Under the pieces are notes generated by a model. It had not been told where the DNA came from. It was given only the letters and a program-made list of their open reading frames with translations, and did not search any database. The translations under genes and the position numbers were made by a program. Source: Fastidiosipila sp. (GTDB taxonomy: Bacteria; Bacillota; Clostridia; Saccharofermentanales; DTU023). From it: a DNA stretch of 57,831 bases. This document shows, piece after piece, positions 35,412-43,518 of this stretch (positions within the stretch are counted from its first letter, which is position 1; every line of letters begins with the position of its first letter). The stretch is from assembly GCA_012837885.1 (NCBI GenBank), contig DUQI01000095.1, positions 1 to 57,831 on the forward strand. The letters are read 5' to 3'.

Positions 35412-36681
35412 CGACCAAACCGTCCGACTGACGCGACTTTTCCGCGGCAAACGCGATGCGATGACTATCGACTGAACGTTCGAGCGTCGTGAGACGAGCG
35501 GAGGTCATCTCCTTTTGCAACAAATAATCGATGATCTCTTCCAGCATGGCTGCATCGCCGCCACCGTGCCCGCTCAAATCAGAGGCGAGCGCTGTCACAT
35601 CGATCTCTTGAGGCGTTTTTCCGAACCGACGCAGCACCAATTTTTGTGCGGCAAAGTCGCCTATGATGTCGCCTTTTGTTCCCATCACATGGATATGCCT
35701 AGATACTTGATCCGTGAAAGCCGACATCATGAAACTTACGGTCATCTGGTCGGTGAACTCCATATTTACGACCTGCTGGTCGACGACATCATTATCTGAA
35801 CGAAACACACATCGGCCGTAAGGCCCGTCAGAGAGCGCCTCCCGCAGGCGTGTTTCGTTCGGTTCTGACACGACGACATCGACCGGCCATCTGGTATTAC
35901 CGGCCAGAAGGCCGGTACGCTGATTGGTCAGATAGATTTTCTCCGCATCGAAGACACAAGAATTTTTCGCCTCACATCCGGCCAGACAGTAATCTGTCGC
36001 CCCTTCCGGCTGATGTTCCCGAATGAAATAAGTCTGAGAACCGAAGGACGATACCTGAACCGGCTTCTTGCCGGAAAGCCAGCAGAAAATATCGAAATCG
36101 TGGCAGCATTTTTGCAGGATCATCGGTGAAGTCTCGCTGGAATTACGCCAATTGCCGCGCACGAAACTGTGAGCATAATGAAAATAGCCGACACTCTCGT
36201 TCGCATCGATCGCCTTGATCTCGCCGATTTCACCGGCATCAATCAGCCGTTTCAATTCATTGTAAAAAGGCGTATAACGAAGTACATGGCAGATGAAGAC
36301 GTGTCGTTTCGTCTCTTTAGCTTTTTTCAAGAGCCGCTCAACCTCCGCCGGATCGGGCGAGATCGGTTTTTCCATCAACAGATGATATCCGAGGTCCAAC
36401 GCCTTAACTGCCTGATCGACATGTTGGCGATCAGGTGTCGCAATAATTAAAAGATCGGCCAGTCGCGTGTTTTGCAAAAGCGCTTCTGCATCGCAGAAAA
36501 TCTGATCGTCCCACAGGTTCAGAAGTTTTGCCGCAAGCGCTTGCCTATCACGTTTGGGATCGGCGACAGCGCTGATCTTCACATGTTCCTTTTCAGCCAG
36601 GTGCTTCCCATAGGTATCGAGACCTCGATTGCCGAGTCCGACGATGGCTACTGTCAATGATGTTTCCTTCAACTCTTGCAT
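35401..36681 (-). CDS. Gfo/Idh/MocA family oxidoreductase
   Basis: A 426-aa NAD(P)-dependent oxidoreductase. The Rossmann motif VAIVGLGNRG lies at the N-terminus, followed by the EKP motif (LLMEKPISPDP). A C-terminal domain includes several cysteines (CLAGCEAKNSC) that might bind a metal. Such enzymes act on sugars, inositols or their derivatives; the substrate is not evident. The start may be the ATG at 36681 or a TTG at 36657, which has AAGGA 7 nt upstream. Confidence 0.85.
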   Translation of the reverse strand: MQELKETSLTVAIVGLGNRGLDTYGKHLAEKEHVKISAVADPKRDRQALAAKLLNLWDDQIFCDAEALLQNTRLADLLIIATPDRQHVDQAVKALDLGYHLLMEKPISPDPAEVERLLKKAKETKRHVFICHVLRYTPFYNELKRLIDAGEIGEIKAIDANESVGYFHYAHSFVRGNWRNSSETSPMILQKCCHDFDIFCWLSGKKPVQVSSFGSQTYFIREHQPEGATDYCLAGCEAKNSCVFDAEKIYLTNQRTGLLAGNTRWPVDVVVSEPNETRLREALSDGPYGRCVFRSDNDVVDQQVVNMEFTDQMTVSFMMSAFTDQVSRHIHVMGTKGDIIGDFAAQKLVLRRFGKTPQEIDVTALASDLSGHGGGDAAMLEEIIDYLLQKEMTSARLTTLERSVDSHRIAFAAEKSRQSDGLVVTI

Positions 36682-36780
36682 GTCGATCGTTGTTCTCCCG
36701 ATGTGAATATAATCATCATAAGCATTGTTTCACATAACGGATACAGGCTGCCACGCATCTTCTCCAACATCAATACATGC

Positions 36781-36809
36781 TTGAACGTCGTACTTGGGTG
36801 TAATACTCT
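36781..36809 (+). promoter_or_regulatory. Promoter of zinc-ribbon/DUF4234 gene
   Basis: TTGAAC (-35) and TACTCT (-10) are 17 bp apart, about 50 nt before the ATG at 36859. The match is moderate. Confidence 0.45.
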
Positions 36810-36858
36810 ATTCATAGCTTCAAATGCAAGCGTTTTAGACGCAGAAAGAGGATACGAG

Positions 36859-37380
36859 ATGAGACAGTGTCGAAATGGTCATCCGGTCGATGACGGTGTT
36901 AATTTCTGTCCGTCCTGCGGTGCACCTGTCGAAAGACAAGAAGGCCACAGGGAGTACAACCATTCGTACGAAAATGACAGGCAGCACGCTTATGGCAGCC
37001 GCACAGACAGCCAGCATTTGACCGGCTTTCGCGGTGTGGTCCGCTCACCAGGCAGCGTCATCATATTGACGATCATCACCTGCGGCATCTACGGCATATA
37101 CTGGCAATACACAGTAGCGAAAGAGATGAATGCGGTACTCGGTCATGATGCGACCCAACCGAGTTACGCCTTGATCGGCATTCTCTGCTTTGTCTTCAGC
37201 TTTATCCTGATGTATCAGATGGATAATGCGGTTATGGAAATCGACGCTAAGCAAGGCAGACCGTCCAACAGTAATTTCCTGATGTGGATCATCCTCAGCA
37301 TCTTCTTCGGCATCGGTTTCTTCATGATGCAGTATCAGGTGCAAAGCCGGTTGAACGCATTGTATGAAGGGCGCTACTAA
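36859..37380 (+). CDS. Zinc-ribbon and DUF4234 membrane protein
   Basis: A 173-aa protein. An N-terminal zinc ribbon (CRNGHPVDDGVNFCPSCG) is followed by a polar linker and a DUF4234-type membrane region with three or four helices (VIILTIITCGIYGIYWQYTVAKEMN). The ATG at 36859 has AGAGGAT upstream; the track ORF start is about 60 codons too early. Function is unknown. It converges on the DUF2752 gene with 6 nt between the stop codons. Confidence 0.72.
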   Translation: MRQCRNGHPVDDGVNFCPSCGAPVERQEGHREYNHSYENDRQHAYGSRTDSQHLTGFRGVVRSPGSVIILTIITCGIYGIYWQYTVAKEMNAVLGHDATQPSYALIGILCFVFSFILMYQMDNAVMEIDAKQGRPSNSNFLMWIILSIFFGIGFFMMQYQVQSRLNALYEGRY

Positions 37381-37386
37381 GTTCGT

Positions 37387-37881
37387 TTAGCGGACAAACA
37401 ATCCCTTGAAAAAGCTGATCACGCGACCGAGTACCGATCCTTGATGATAGATCATCGGTTCGGTGTGCGGGAATAAGACGATCATGCGAACGATGTAAAC
37501 GGCGAGATATAAAATCGCCACGGAAACGAGGAGACCGTTTAGAAAGCGACCTGAGAGGTTCAGCGGAAACGGTCTTCCTTTTTTTTGCATCACCCAGCGA
37601 ATGGCCGCGGTCAGCGGGATCGCCACAAGTAAAAACAAAGTGACAAAGATTAAAGGGTGCATTCTGAGTGCATCTGATACGCGTCCGTTAAAGAGCAACG
37701 TCGCGGCACGCGTCGTGCCGCAACCGGCACACGGTACGCCGAAAATAGAAAGATAAAAGCAGGCAGATCCGAAAAGTTCCATAAGAAACATCAAGATGAC
37801 GGCGATAATTAAGATCGCCGTCAGTGTTCGGTTCGGTTTTTTCTTTGCCGTATTCTCCGGCTTTTCTTTTACGTCCTGCAT
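37387..37881 (-). CDS. DUF2752 membrane protein
   Basis: A 164-aa membrane protein with the DUF2752 signature around CAGCGTTRA in the second hydrophobic region, and three or four membrane helices. The N-terminus is Lys-rich and cytoplasmic. The ATG at 37881 has GGAG 5 nt upstream. Function is unknown. DUF2752 genes are often near other small Cys-motif membrane proteins, as here with the zinc-ribbon/DUF4234 neighbour. Confidence 0.72.
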   Translation of the reverse strand: MQDVKEKPENTAKKKPNRTLTAILIIAVILMFLMELFGSACFYLSIFGVPCAGCGTTRAATLLFNGRVSDALRMHPLIFVTLFLLVAIPLTAAIRWVMQKKGRPFPLNLSGRFLNGLLVSVAILYLAVYIVRMIVLFPHTEPMIYHQGSVLGRVISFFKGLFVR

Positions 37882-37925
37882 GCAGACTCCAATTAGTCGT
37901 TCGCTTATTTTATCATTCGCGGCAA

Positions 37926-37954
37926 GCAAAAACGCCCCCGAAGGGGGGCGTCTT
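37926..37954 (-). terminator. Terminator of GntR-ABC operon
   Basis: On the minus strand ACGCCCCC pairs with GGGGGCGT around CTTC, followed by TTTTGC. It lies 22 nt after the stop codon of the ABC permease gene. Confidence 0.8.
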
Positions 37955-37975
37955 CGTTTCGCTCCTGGCGATGGC

Positions 37976-38860
37976 TTAGCGCAGGTTAATCCTTTTCAAC
38001 TGATAGTTCGTAATAAAATAGGAAGCGACCATCATGAGGAGCAGAAAGATAACGAGGCCGAAACCGAAGTCAAAGTAGCCGCCGACTTGCGTTATCGCAT
38101 CTTCAACCGTGTGCGAGTCTTCGAACACGGACAGCGTCTTTAGTTGTTCGTAAGGCATCGTCGTCACGAATCGAAAGACGAGCTGATTCGATACGAGCGA
38201 TATCCTGAGACTGAGCGGCACGAAGAGGAACGCTGCCAGGCCTACCACCTGATTAACCACGTAGTAACCGATATAGGCGAGGACCGGGCCGCCGAGAGCG
38301 AAACGCGACAGACGTTTCCCCATGCCGACGCTGATACTGACACTGTAGGCCGCATACGCGTAGAGATAGATCAGCAGCCAGGTCAAGAAAAGGAGCAGCC
38401 AGCCGACCACAGGATGCATGGAGAGCACTTTCGGCCAGTTCGCAATATCATATAGAGTCTCTCTGACGTAGAGAGAGCCAATTGGATCAGCGACCCCGTT
38501 CGCAAGAAGCAGTACGAAGCCACCGATCAGTGCATAGACGGTCGCGACTGCGAATAGGATGAAACCGCTGTACAGTTTCGCATGATAGCGGGCTTGCGGC
38601 GTCACAGGCAGCGTGTGAGTCAGATACCCCTGATTCGTGTAGAAATGACGATAGTAGTGGATCAACCCCATGGCGAGTGCAGCCGGGATCAAGAGCAAGG
38701 TCGCAAGGAAACCGAGCCCGTGGGCAAAATCTCCCAGTAGCGGAATTCTCAGAGATTTCAGCACAAATGCGCTGGCGATCAAAAGAAAATAGATGGGCGT
38801 CACGAGCTTTAGCTGTGCACGATAGCTTTTCAAGTCAAGCGACATCAATTTACCTAACAT
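37976..38860 (-). CDS. ABC transporter permease (ABC-2 type)
   Basis: A 294-aa permease with about six membrane segments. The first 40 residues hold LKLVTPIYFLLIASAFVLKSL. It pairs with the ATPase encoded directly upstream, overlapping it by 11 nt. GntR-linked ABC-2 systems of this layout (YtrA/YhcF type) respond to envelope stress or cell-wall antibiotics in relatives. The substrate is unknown. Confidence 0.82.
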   Translation of the reverse strand: MLGKLMSLDLKSYRAQLKLVTPIYFLLIASAFVLKSLRIPLLGDFAHGLGFLATLLLIPAALAMGLIHYYRHFYTNQGYLTHTLPVTPQARYHAKLYSGFILFAVATVYALIGGFVLLLANGVADPIGSLYVRETLYDIANWPKVLSMHPVVGWLLLFLTWLLIYLYAYAAYSVSISVGMGKRLSRFALGGPVLAYIGYYVVNQVVGLAAFLFVPLSLRISLVSNQLVFRFVTTMPYEQLKTLSVFEDSHTVEDAITQVGGYFDFGFGLVIFLLLMMVASYFITNYQLKRINLR

Positions 38861-39560
38861 ACGATTCTCCTTTCAACGAACCGAAAAACTGTCGGAAATA
38901 GCCATCGACACTCTTTCCTTCCTCGCTCCTTAGTTCCTCAACCTGACGGTCGAGCCGAATGGTCCCCTCGTCCATGAAGATCACGCGATCAAACAACATT
39001 TCGACATCACTGACCAGATGCGTACTGATCAAGAGCGTGCTGCCCGGATTGTAGTTTCTTAAGATACCTTCCAGAATCGATTCACGTGATGCCGGGTCGA
39101 TACCGCTCATCGGTTCATCGAGAATATAAAACGGTACATCGCGACTCATCACGAGCGTCAAGTGTGCTTTTTCCTGCATACCTTTCGACATCGTCTTCAA
39201 CGGTTGTTTCAATTCGAGACGAAAATCCGCGAGCATCTGCTCCGCTTTTTGTCGATTAAAGTCCTGATAGAAGGATGAAAAGATGGAAAATGCCTCATCC
39301 ATCGTCATCCACACGCCCAAATACGTTTGCTCCGGCAGGTAGCTGACCATGCTGTACGCTTCGTTCGGGTGAAACGCCCCGATTCTAATTTCTCCTTCGT
39401 CCGGCTGTAAAAGTCCCATAATTAACTTGATCAAGGTTGTTTTACCGCAGCCGTTCGGTCCTAGAAGACCGATAATTTCACCTTCGTTTAGTACGAGGTT
39501 AATGTTCTCTATCCCGCGCCTCGTGTGATATCTGCGGGTCAGGTTCGTGACATTCACCAT
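38850..39560 (-). CDS. ABC transporter ATP-binding protein
   Basis: A 236-aa ATPase. Walker A is LLGPNGCGKTT, and the Q-loop region ends in YLPEQTYLG. The signature is shortened to MSKGMQEKAHL (in place of LSGG), and Walker B is PFYILDEPMSGIDP. The weak signature occurs in this group of GntR-linked transporters. It pairs with the following permease. Its start is 1 nt after the GntR gene. Confidence 0.9.
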   Translation of the reverse strand: MVNVTNLTRRYHTRRGIENINLVLNEGEIIGLLGPNGCGKTTLIKLIMGLLQPDEGEIRIGAFHPNEAYSMVSYLPEQTYLGVWMTMDEAFSIFSSFYQDFNRQKAEQMLADFRLELKQPLKTMSKGMQEKAHLTLVMSRDVPFYILDEPMSGIDPASRESILEGILRNYNPGSTLLISTHLVSDVEMLFDRVIFMDEGTIRLDRQVEELRSEEGKSVDGYFRQFFGSLKGESYVR

Positions 39561-39561
39561 A

Positions 39562-39927
39562 CTATTCTTCCATCCATCCCTTCTCTATCAACTCCAACGT
39601 GTCATCCCGGCCGATGCCGAGTGACTTCATTTTTTGTACGAACTCTTGCAATGCTTCCTTCGATTTTTCCGCACGCAGTGATTTGATCAGCTCGTCTGAA
39701 GCGATCACAAATCGACCAGACGTCCGCTCACTTTTCGTCAACTCCATGCGATCCATCTCATAGAACGCTTTTTGCACCGTATTCGGATTTACGCCATATT
39801 CCATCGCTACTTCACGCACCGACGGCAGTTGATCTCCCCTAGCCAGTCGACCGGAGAGTATGTCACCTTGAAAGATGTCCATAATCTGCAAATAGATCGG
39901 GACATCTGTTGAAAATGCATAGCTCAC
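39562..39927 (-). CDS. GntR family repressor, YtrA/YhcF type
   Basis: A 121-aa regulator with an N-terminal winged helix-turn-helix (QGDILSGRLARGDQLPSVREVAMEYGVNPNTVQKAFYEMDRM) and only a short C-terminal helical dimerisation part. That short form defines the YtrA subfamily. The GTG start has GGAGGA upstream. It is first in the operon and likely autoregulates it through the palindrome over the promoter. The inducer is unknown; relatives respond to cell-wall stress. Confidence 0.92.
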   Translation of the reverse strand: MSYAFSTDVPIYLQIMDIFQGDILSGRLARGDQLPSVREVAMEYGVNPNTVQKAFYEMDRMELTKSERTSGRFVIASDELIKSLRAEKSKEALQEFVQKMKSLGIGRDDTLELIEKGWMEE

Positions 39928-39938
39928 GGCTTCCTCCC

Positions 39939-39974
39939 TGTATTATTGTATTAGCATCGTAATACAGCAATACA
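39939..39974. promoter_or_regulatory. Palindromic GntR operator over promoter
   Basis: The core TGTATTA-N6-TAATACA (39947-39966) is a perfect inverted repeat. Extended arms TGTATTATTGTATTA and TAATACAGCAATACA match at 13 of 15 positions. It overlaps the -10 box of the GntR promoter and sits upstream of the GntR GTG start. Binding there would block transcription. Confidence 0.75.
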
Positions 39975-39984
39975 CTCGCGTCAA
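39956..39984 (-). promoter_or_regulatory. Promoter of GntR-ABC operon
   Basis: TTGACG (-35) and TACGAT (-10), 17 bp apart on the minus strand. The -10 box lies in the centre of the operator palindrome. Confidence 0.65.
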
Positions 39985-40111
39985 TAGTTATTTTGTAAAA
40001 TCGATGTAAGGTTTCTTCTCGAGATTTACCGAATTCCAATCCTTATTTGGTGAGGTTTATCTTTGATACAATAGATCCGACATCGACCAAGGCTCGAAAG
40101 GAGCGCAGAAT

Positions 40112-40687
40112 ATGGACTATCGTTTGGCCACTGCAGCCGATATACCGGCTGTCGAAAAACTGCAGCAGCGCTATCACGTCAGTACGATTTCAGAAGAGGA
40201 TCGTCCCGATGGCTTCGTCACGACACTGTTCACGCCGGAGCAGTTTCTTGCCCTGATCGAAAAAGAAGACGGTCTCAGTATCGCCGTCGATGGTGACGAA
40301 GTTGTCGGCTATGCGATGGCAGCTTCCTGGGATTACTGGGCGGCATGGCCGTTGTTTCAGCACATGATCGCTGATTTGCCGACGATGGAGTATCTCGGTC
40401 AGAAGTTAGATACAAAAAACTCCTATCAGTACGGCCCGATCTGTGTCGATAAAAAATACCGGTCGAGTGATGTGTTTCCGAACCTGTTTGAGTTTTCCAG
40501 ACGCGAGATGAACAAGCGTTTCCCCATACTGATTACTTTTATCAACAGCATCAACGGCCGCTCGATGCGAGCGCATGAAAAAATAGAGCTCGACATTATC
40601 AAACCGTTCGACTTTAACCAGAACCACTATTTCGCGCTCGGTTACGATGCGGCGAAACGCACACCCGGTTCTACGTTAGCACCTTGA
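40112..40687 (+). CDS. GNAT-like N-acetyltransferase
   Basis: A 191-aa protein starting MDYRLATAADIPAVEKLQQRYH, a typical GNAT N-terminus. The core VDGDEVVGYAMA and the segment GPICVDKKYRSSDVFPNLFEFSRREM fit the family, though the acetyl-CoA loop is not canonical. The substrate is unknown. It stands alone, about 185 nt from the divergent GntR gene. Confidence 0.72.
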   Translation: MDYRLATAADIPAVEKLQQRYHVSTISEEDRPDGFVTTLFTPEQFLALIEKEDGLSIAVDGDEVVGYAMAASWDYWAAWPLFQHMIADLPTMEYLGQKLDTKNSYQYGPICVDKKYRSSDVFPNLFEFSRREMNKRFPILITFINSINGRSMRAHEKIELDIIKPFDFNQNHYFALGYDAAKRTPGSTLAP

Positions 40688-40735
40688 ATAAAGATCCTTA
40701 ATGCCCGCTACCTCGATAACGATACATCTTTAAAA

Positions 40736-40761
40736 GTGGAAAGCCCCGGTCAAACCGGGGC
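40736..40761 (-). terminator. Terminator of perR-peroxiredoxin unit
   Basis: GCCCCGGT pairs with ACCGGGGC around a 3-nt loop. On the minus strand it is followed by TTTCCACTTTT. It lies about 30 nt after the peroxiredoxin stop and may also stop the plus-strand GNAT transcript. Confidence 0.65.
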
Positions 40762-40792
40762 CTCCAGTATTATGTAGCGAGTGACAATTGGC

Positions 40793-41473
40793 TTATTTAT
40801 CGGGCTTAAAGGTCAGGAACCAGTCCTTCATCTCGTAGCCTTCTTCTTTTACCTTCTCAACGCGTTCCTTGATCGCGCCGCAGGTACCGGGCGGGGGCAA
40901 GATTACGTCTTTACCGGGCTCCCAGTTAGCCGGCAATGCTACGCTTTCCGCATCAGCTTTTTGCAAGCCGATCAGGATGCGCTTGATCTCGGCAAAGTTA
41001 CGGCCTAATGCCGCCGGGTAGTAAAGAATCGTGCGGATCGTGCTTTCCGGATCGATGAAGAACACCGCGCGCACCGCGCTCGTATCCGACTCGCCCTGCA
41101 ACATGCCGTACTTTTCCGCCACTTCCATCTTCAAGTCGGCGATCACCGGGAATTCGATCTGCGGGTTTTCAATGCCATTCCAGGAATAGCCGCGAATCGC
41201 ATTCAACCAAGCCAGGTGCGAATGAATCGAGTCGATCGAAAGCCCGATCAATTCGGTGTTCAGTGCTTTGAACTCTTCGTACATGCTCTGGAATGTCATG
41301 AATTCCGTCGTACATACCGGCGTAAAGTCGGCCGGATGCGAGAAGATGATCGACCACTTGCCCTTGTAATCTTCAGGAAACTTGATCTCACCTTGCGTCG
41401 TCGTCGCCACAAAATGCGGTGCTTCCGTACCGATCAAGGGGAAATTAACAGTTTTTTGTTCTTGTTCGTGCAT
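40793..41473 (-). CDS. Peroxiredoxin (AhpC/TSA, Prx6-like)
   Basis: A 226-aa peroxiredoxin. The peroxidatic Cys54 is in PADFTPVCTTEF, and the C-terminal domain with PPPGTCGAIKER marks the long Prx6-type group. It reduces hydrogen peroxide and organic peroxides; the reductant is unknown. It follows perR by 31 nt with no separate PerR box, so it is probably made from the perR promoter and induced by peroxide. Confidence 0.93.
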   Translation of the reverse strand: MHEQEQKTVNFPLIGTEAPHFVATTTQGEIKFPEDYKGKWSIIFSHPADFTPVCTTEFMTFQSMYEEFKALNTELIGLSIDSIHSHLAWLNAIRGYSWNGIENPQIEFPVIADLKMEVAEKYGMLQGESDTSAVRAVFFIDPESTIRTILYYPAALGRNFAEIKRILIGLQKADAESVALPANWEPGKDVILPPPGTCGAIKERVEKVKEEGYEMKDWFLTFKPDK

Positions 41474-41504
41474 AAAATCCTCCGTGTTATCTTTTTGATT
41501 TTTG

Positions 41505-41909
41505 TTATCGTTTTTTAGCGCAGTCCCGGCAGATACCTTTCAGGACTACTTCTTCCGAATAGATTTCGAACCCCTCCAGCTCGCGTTCATAGCAAAGCTT
41601 CTCTCTCGGGAAATCGAATATCCGGTTGCAATCGAGACATAGGAAATGGCCGTGATCATCGGTCACATAATCATATCTCGTACCGAGTTGGTTCGTCGTC
41701 ACCGAGCGGATAAGTCCGCTCTTGGTAAATGCATGCAACGTGTTATAAACGGTCGCTTTGGAAAGTGTCGGAATACGCGTCTTCAATTGATGGTACAACT
41801 GTTCCGCCGTAGGATGATTCTTCTCATTCATCAAATGCTCGAGAATTTTCACGCGCTGATAGGACGGTTTGATTCCCGATTTTGACAATTGTTCAACAGC
41901 TTTTTGCAT
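41505..41909 (-). CDS. perR: Fur family regulator, PerR type
   Basis: A 134-aa Fur-family repressor. The winged helix ends with TLSKATVYNTLHAF, the recognition helix of the family. The zinc site has two CxxC pairs (CLDC and CRDC), and metal-sensing residues appear around DDHGHFLC. The presence of a PerR box in its own promoter and a peroxiredoxin downstream point to PerR rather than Fur or Zur. It is expected to repress until iron-catalysed oxidation by peroxide. Confidence 0.9.
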   Translation of the reverse strand: MQKAVEQLSKSGIKPSYQRVKILEHLMNEKNHPTAEQLYHQLKTRIPTLSKATVYNTLHAFTKSGLIRSVTTNQLGTRYDYVTDDHGHFLCLDCNRIFDFPREKLCYERELEGFEIYSEEVVLKGICRDCAKKR

Positions 41910-41945
41910 CGATCACGATCTCCTTTCTCTTTCACTTGCAGTTTG

Positions 41946-41974
41946 ATAATAGCACTAATTTTAGTTCATGTCAA
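41946..41974 (-). promoter_or_regulatory. Promoter of perR
   Basis: A perfect TTGACA (-35) and TATTAT (-10) with 17-bp spacing on the minus strand, about 40 nt upstream of perR. The PerR box lies 3 nt upstream of the -35. Confidence 0.8.
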
Positions 41975-41977
41975 AGT

Positions 41978-41992
41978 TTAGAATTATTCTAA
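41978..41992. promoter_or_regulatory. PerR box (7-1-7 palindrome)
   Basis: TTAGAATTATTCTAA is a perfect 7-1-7 inverted repeat and differs from the known PerR consensus TTATAATNATTATAA by one position per arm. Its place just above the -35 box suits autoregulation. Confidence 0.82.
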
Positions 41993-42018
41993 TTTGGTGT
42001 AACGTGTCTGACGAAAAT

Positions 42019-42057
42019 AAAAAAACAGGTCTGCCTACGTTTCGCAGACAGACCTGC
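42019..42057 (-). terminator. Terminator of pyruvate dehydrogenase operon
   Basis: On the minus strand CAGGTCTG pairs with CAGACCTG, followed by TTTTTTT. It lies 22 nt after the lpdA stop. Confidence 0.85.
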
Positions 42058-42078
42058 AAGACATTCGTCTCTTTCGAT

Positions 42079-43476
42079 TTAGATGTGAATCGGCCCCTCG
42101 ATCGCGCCACGCATCGCTTCGACGATGCCTTCCGACAGAGTTGGATGTGCGTGCATCATATGAATCACATCGGCCGGCAGGAGTTCGGAGCTCTTCGCGA
42201 GCAAGATCTCATGGATCAGCTCCGTCGCTTCGGCACCGACGATATGTCCGCCGAGAAGCTCTTCCGTCTCGTCATCAATCAAGATCTTAACCATGCCTTC
42301 GGCCTGACCGGATGCGACGGCTTTACCGACGCCGACAAACGGGAAACTCAGTTTTTTGTAAGCAATCTTTTCATCTTTTAGTTTCTTTTCCGTATAACCG
42401 AAGCTCGCGACTTGCGGTTCACAGTACGTGACCGACGGGATCGCCGAGAGATCGACGCCTTTTTTCGTGTTGCGACCGGCCATATGCTCGACCGCGATCT
42501 CGCCTTCACTCGAGGCGACGTGAGCCAGTAACGGCGTACGGACGACGTCTCCGATCGCATAGATGCCTTCGATATCGGTCTTCAGATAATCACCGACCTT
42601 GATGAAGCCACCGTCGTCGAGCGCGACACCGGCGTCCTCCAACTTCAGACCATCGGTATTCGGTATACGACCGACTGACACGAGGATCATCTCGACGTCG
42701 ACATCACTTTTTTTACCGTCCGGTGCTTCCAGCGTGACGCGGTGCAGATCACCATTTTTTTCCTGTGACAACGCCTTGGTCGACGTATAGATCTTGATGC
42801 CGCGCTTCATAAATGATTTCGCCAGAATATCGACCGATTCTTTATCTTCGATCGGCAGGATCTGATCGAGCATCTCCACCAGATGAATCTCGACGCCAAA
42901 GCTGTTTAGGATATGGGCAAACTCGACACCGATCGCACCGGCACCCAAGATCAGCATGCTCTTCGGCAGCTTTTCCAGCATAATCGCTCCGGTCGAAGAG
43001 AGAATCGTTTTTTCATCGATCGGAAAGCCCGGGATTTCCCGCGGCCGCGAACCGGTCGCGATAAGCAGGTTTTTTCCTTTAAGTACTGAACCGTCGGAGA
43101 GTTCTACTTCGCCTTTAGCGAGCCGTACGGCTTCTCCCTTAATTAATTCGATCTTATTCTTTTTCAGAAGATGGGCGATACCGCGTGAAAGCTGCGTCGC
43201 CGCCTTTCTCGATTTATCGAATACTCTCTTATAATCGAAACCTTCCAGGTCGACCTTGATTCCCATATCGGCCAGACCGTCCGCAGCTTTGAACACGGCC
43301 GCCTGATGGATCAGGGCTTTTGACGGAATGCAGCCGACATTGAGGCAGACGCCGCCCGGTTTATCTTTTTCGATCACGGCTGAGGTCAGACCGAGCTGCG
43401 CGGCGCGAATGGCCGCGACATACCCGCCCGGACCGGCGCCGATGACCAACACATCGTATTGTTTATCTTGTGCCAC
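42079..43476 (-). CDS. lpdA: Dihydrolipoyl dehydrogenase (E3)
   Basis: A 465-aa FAD disulfide oxidoreductase. FAD motif VIGAGPGGYVAA, redox cysteines 44 and 49 in GGVCLNVGCIPSK, NAD motif LGAGAIGVEFAH and the C-terminal HAHPTLSE with the His-Glu pair are visible. It reoxidises dihydrolipoamide on E2 and makes NADH. No extra N-terminal lipoyl domain is present. It is last in pdhA-pdhB-pdhC-lpdA, 30 nt after pdhC, with an intercistronic hairpin. Confidence 0.96.
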   Translation of the reverse strand: MAQDKQYDVLVIGAGPGGYVAAIRAAQLGLTSAVIEKDKPGGVCLNVGCIPSKALIHQAAVFKAADGLADMGIKVDLEGFDYKRVFDKSRKAATQLSRGIAHLLKKNKIELIKGEAVRLAKGEVELSDGSVLKGKNLLIATGSRPREIPGFPIDEKTILSSTGAIMLEKLPKSMLILGAGAIGVEFAHILNSFGVEIHLVEMLDQILPIEDKESVDILAKSFMKRGIKIYTSTKALSQEKNGDLHRVTLEAPDGKKSDVDVEMILVSVGRIPNTDGLKLEDAGVALDDGGFIKVGDYLKTDIEGIYAIGDVVRTPLLAHVASSEGEIAVEHMAGRNTKKGVDLSAIPSVTYCEPQVASFGYTEKKLKDEKIAYKKLSFPFVGVGKAVASGQAEGMVKILIDDETEELLGGHIVGAEATELIHEILLAKSSELLPADVIHMMHAHPTLSEGIVEAMRGAIEGPIHI

Positions 43477-43500
43477 TATATTTACTCCTGACTCGATTGA

Positions 43501-43518
43501 GCGCTGTTAAAACAGCGC
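43501..43518. repeat. Intercistronic hairpin pdhC-lpdA
   Basis: GCGCTG and CAGCGC form a 6-bp stem whose loop contains the pdhC stop codon. No T run follows, so it is not a terminator; it may affect mRNA processing. Confidence 0.5.
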
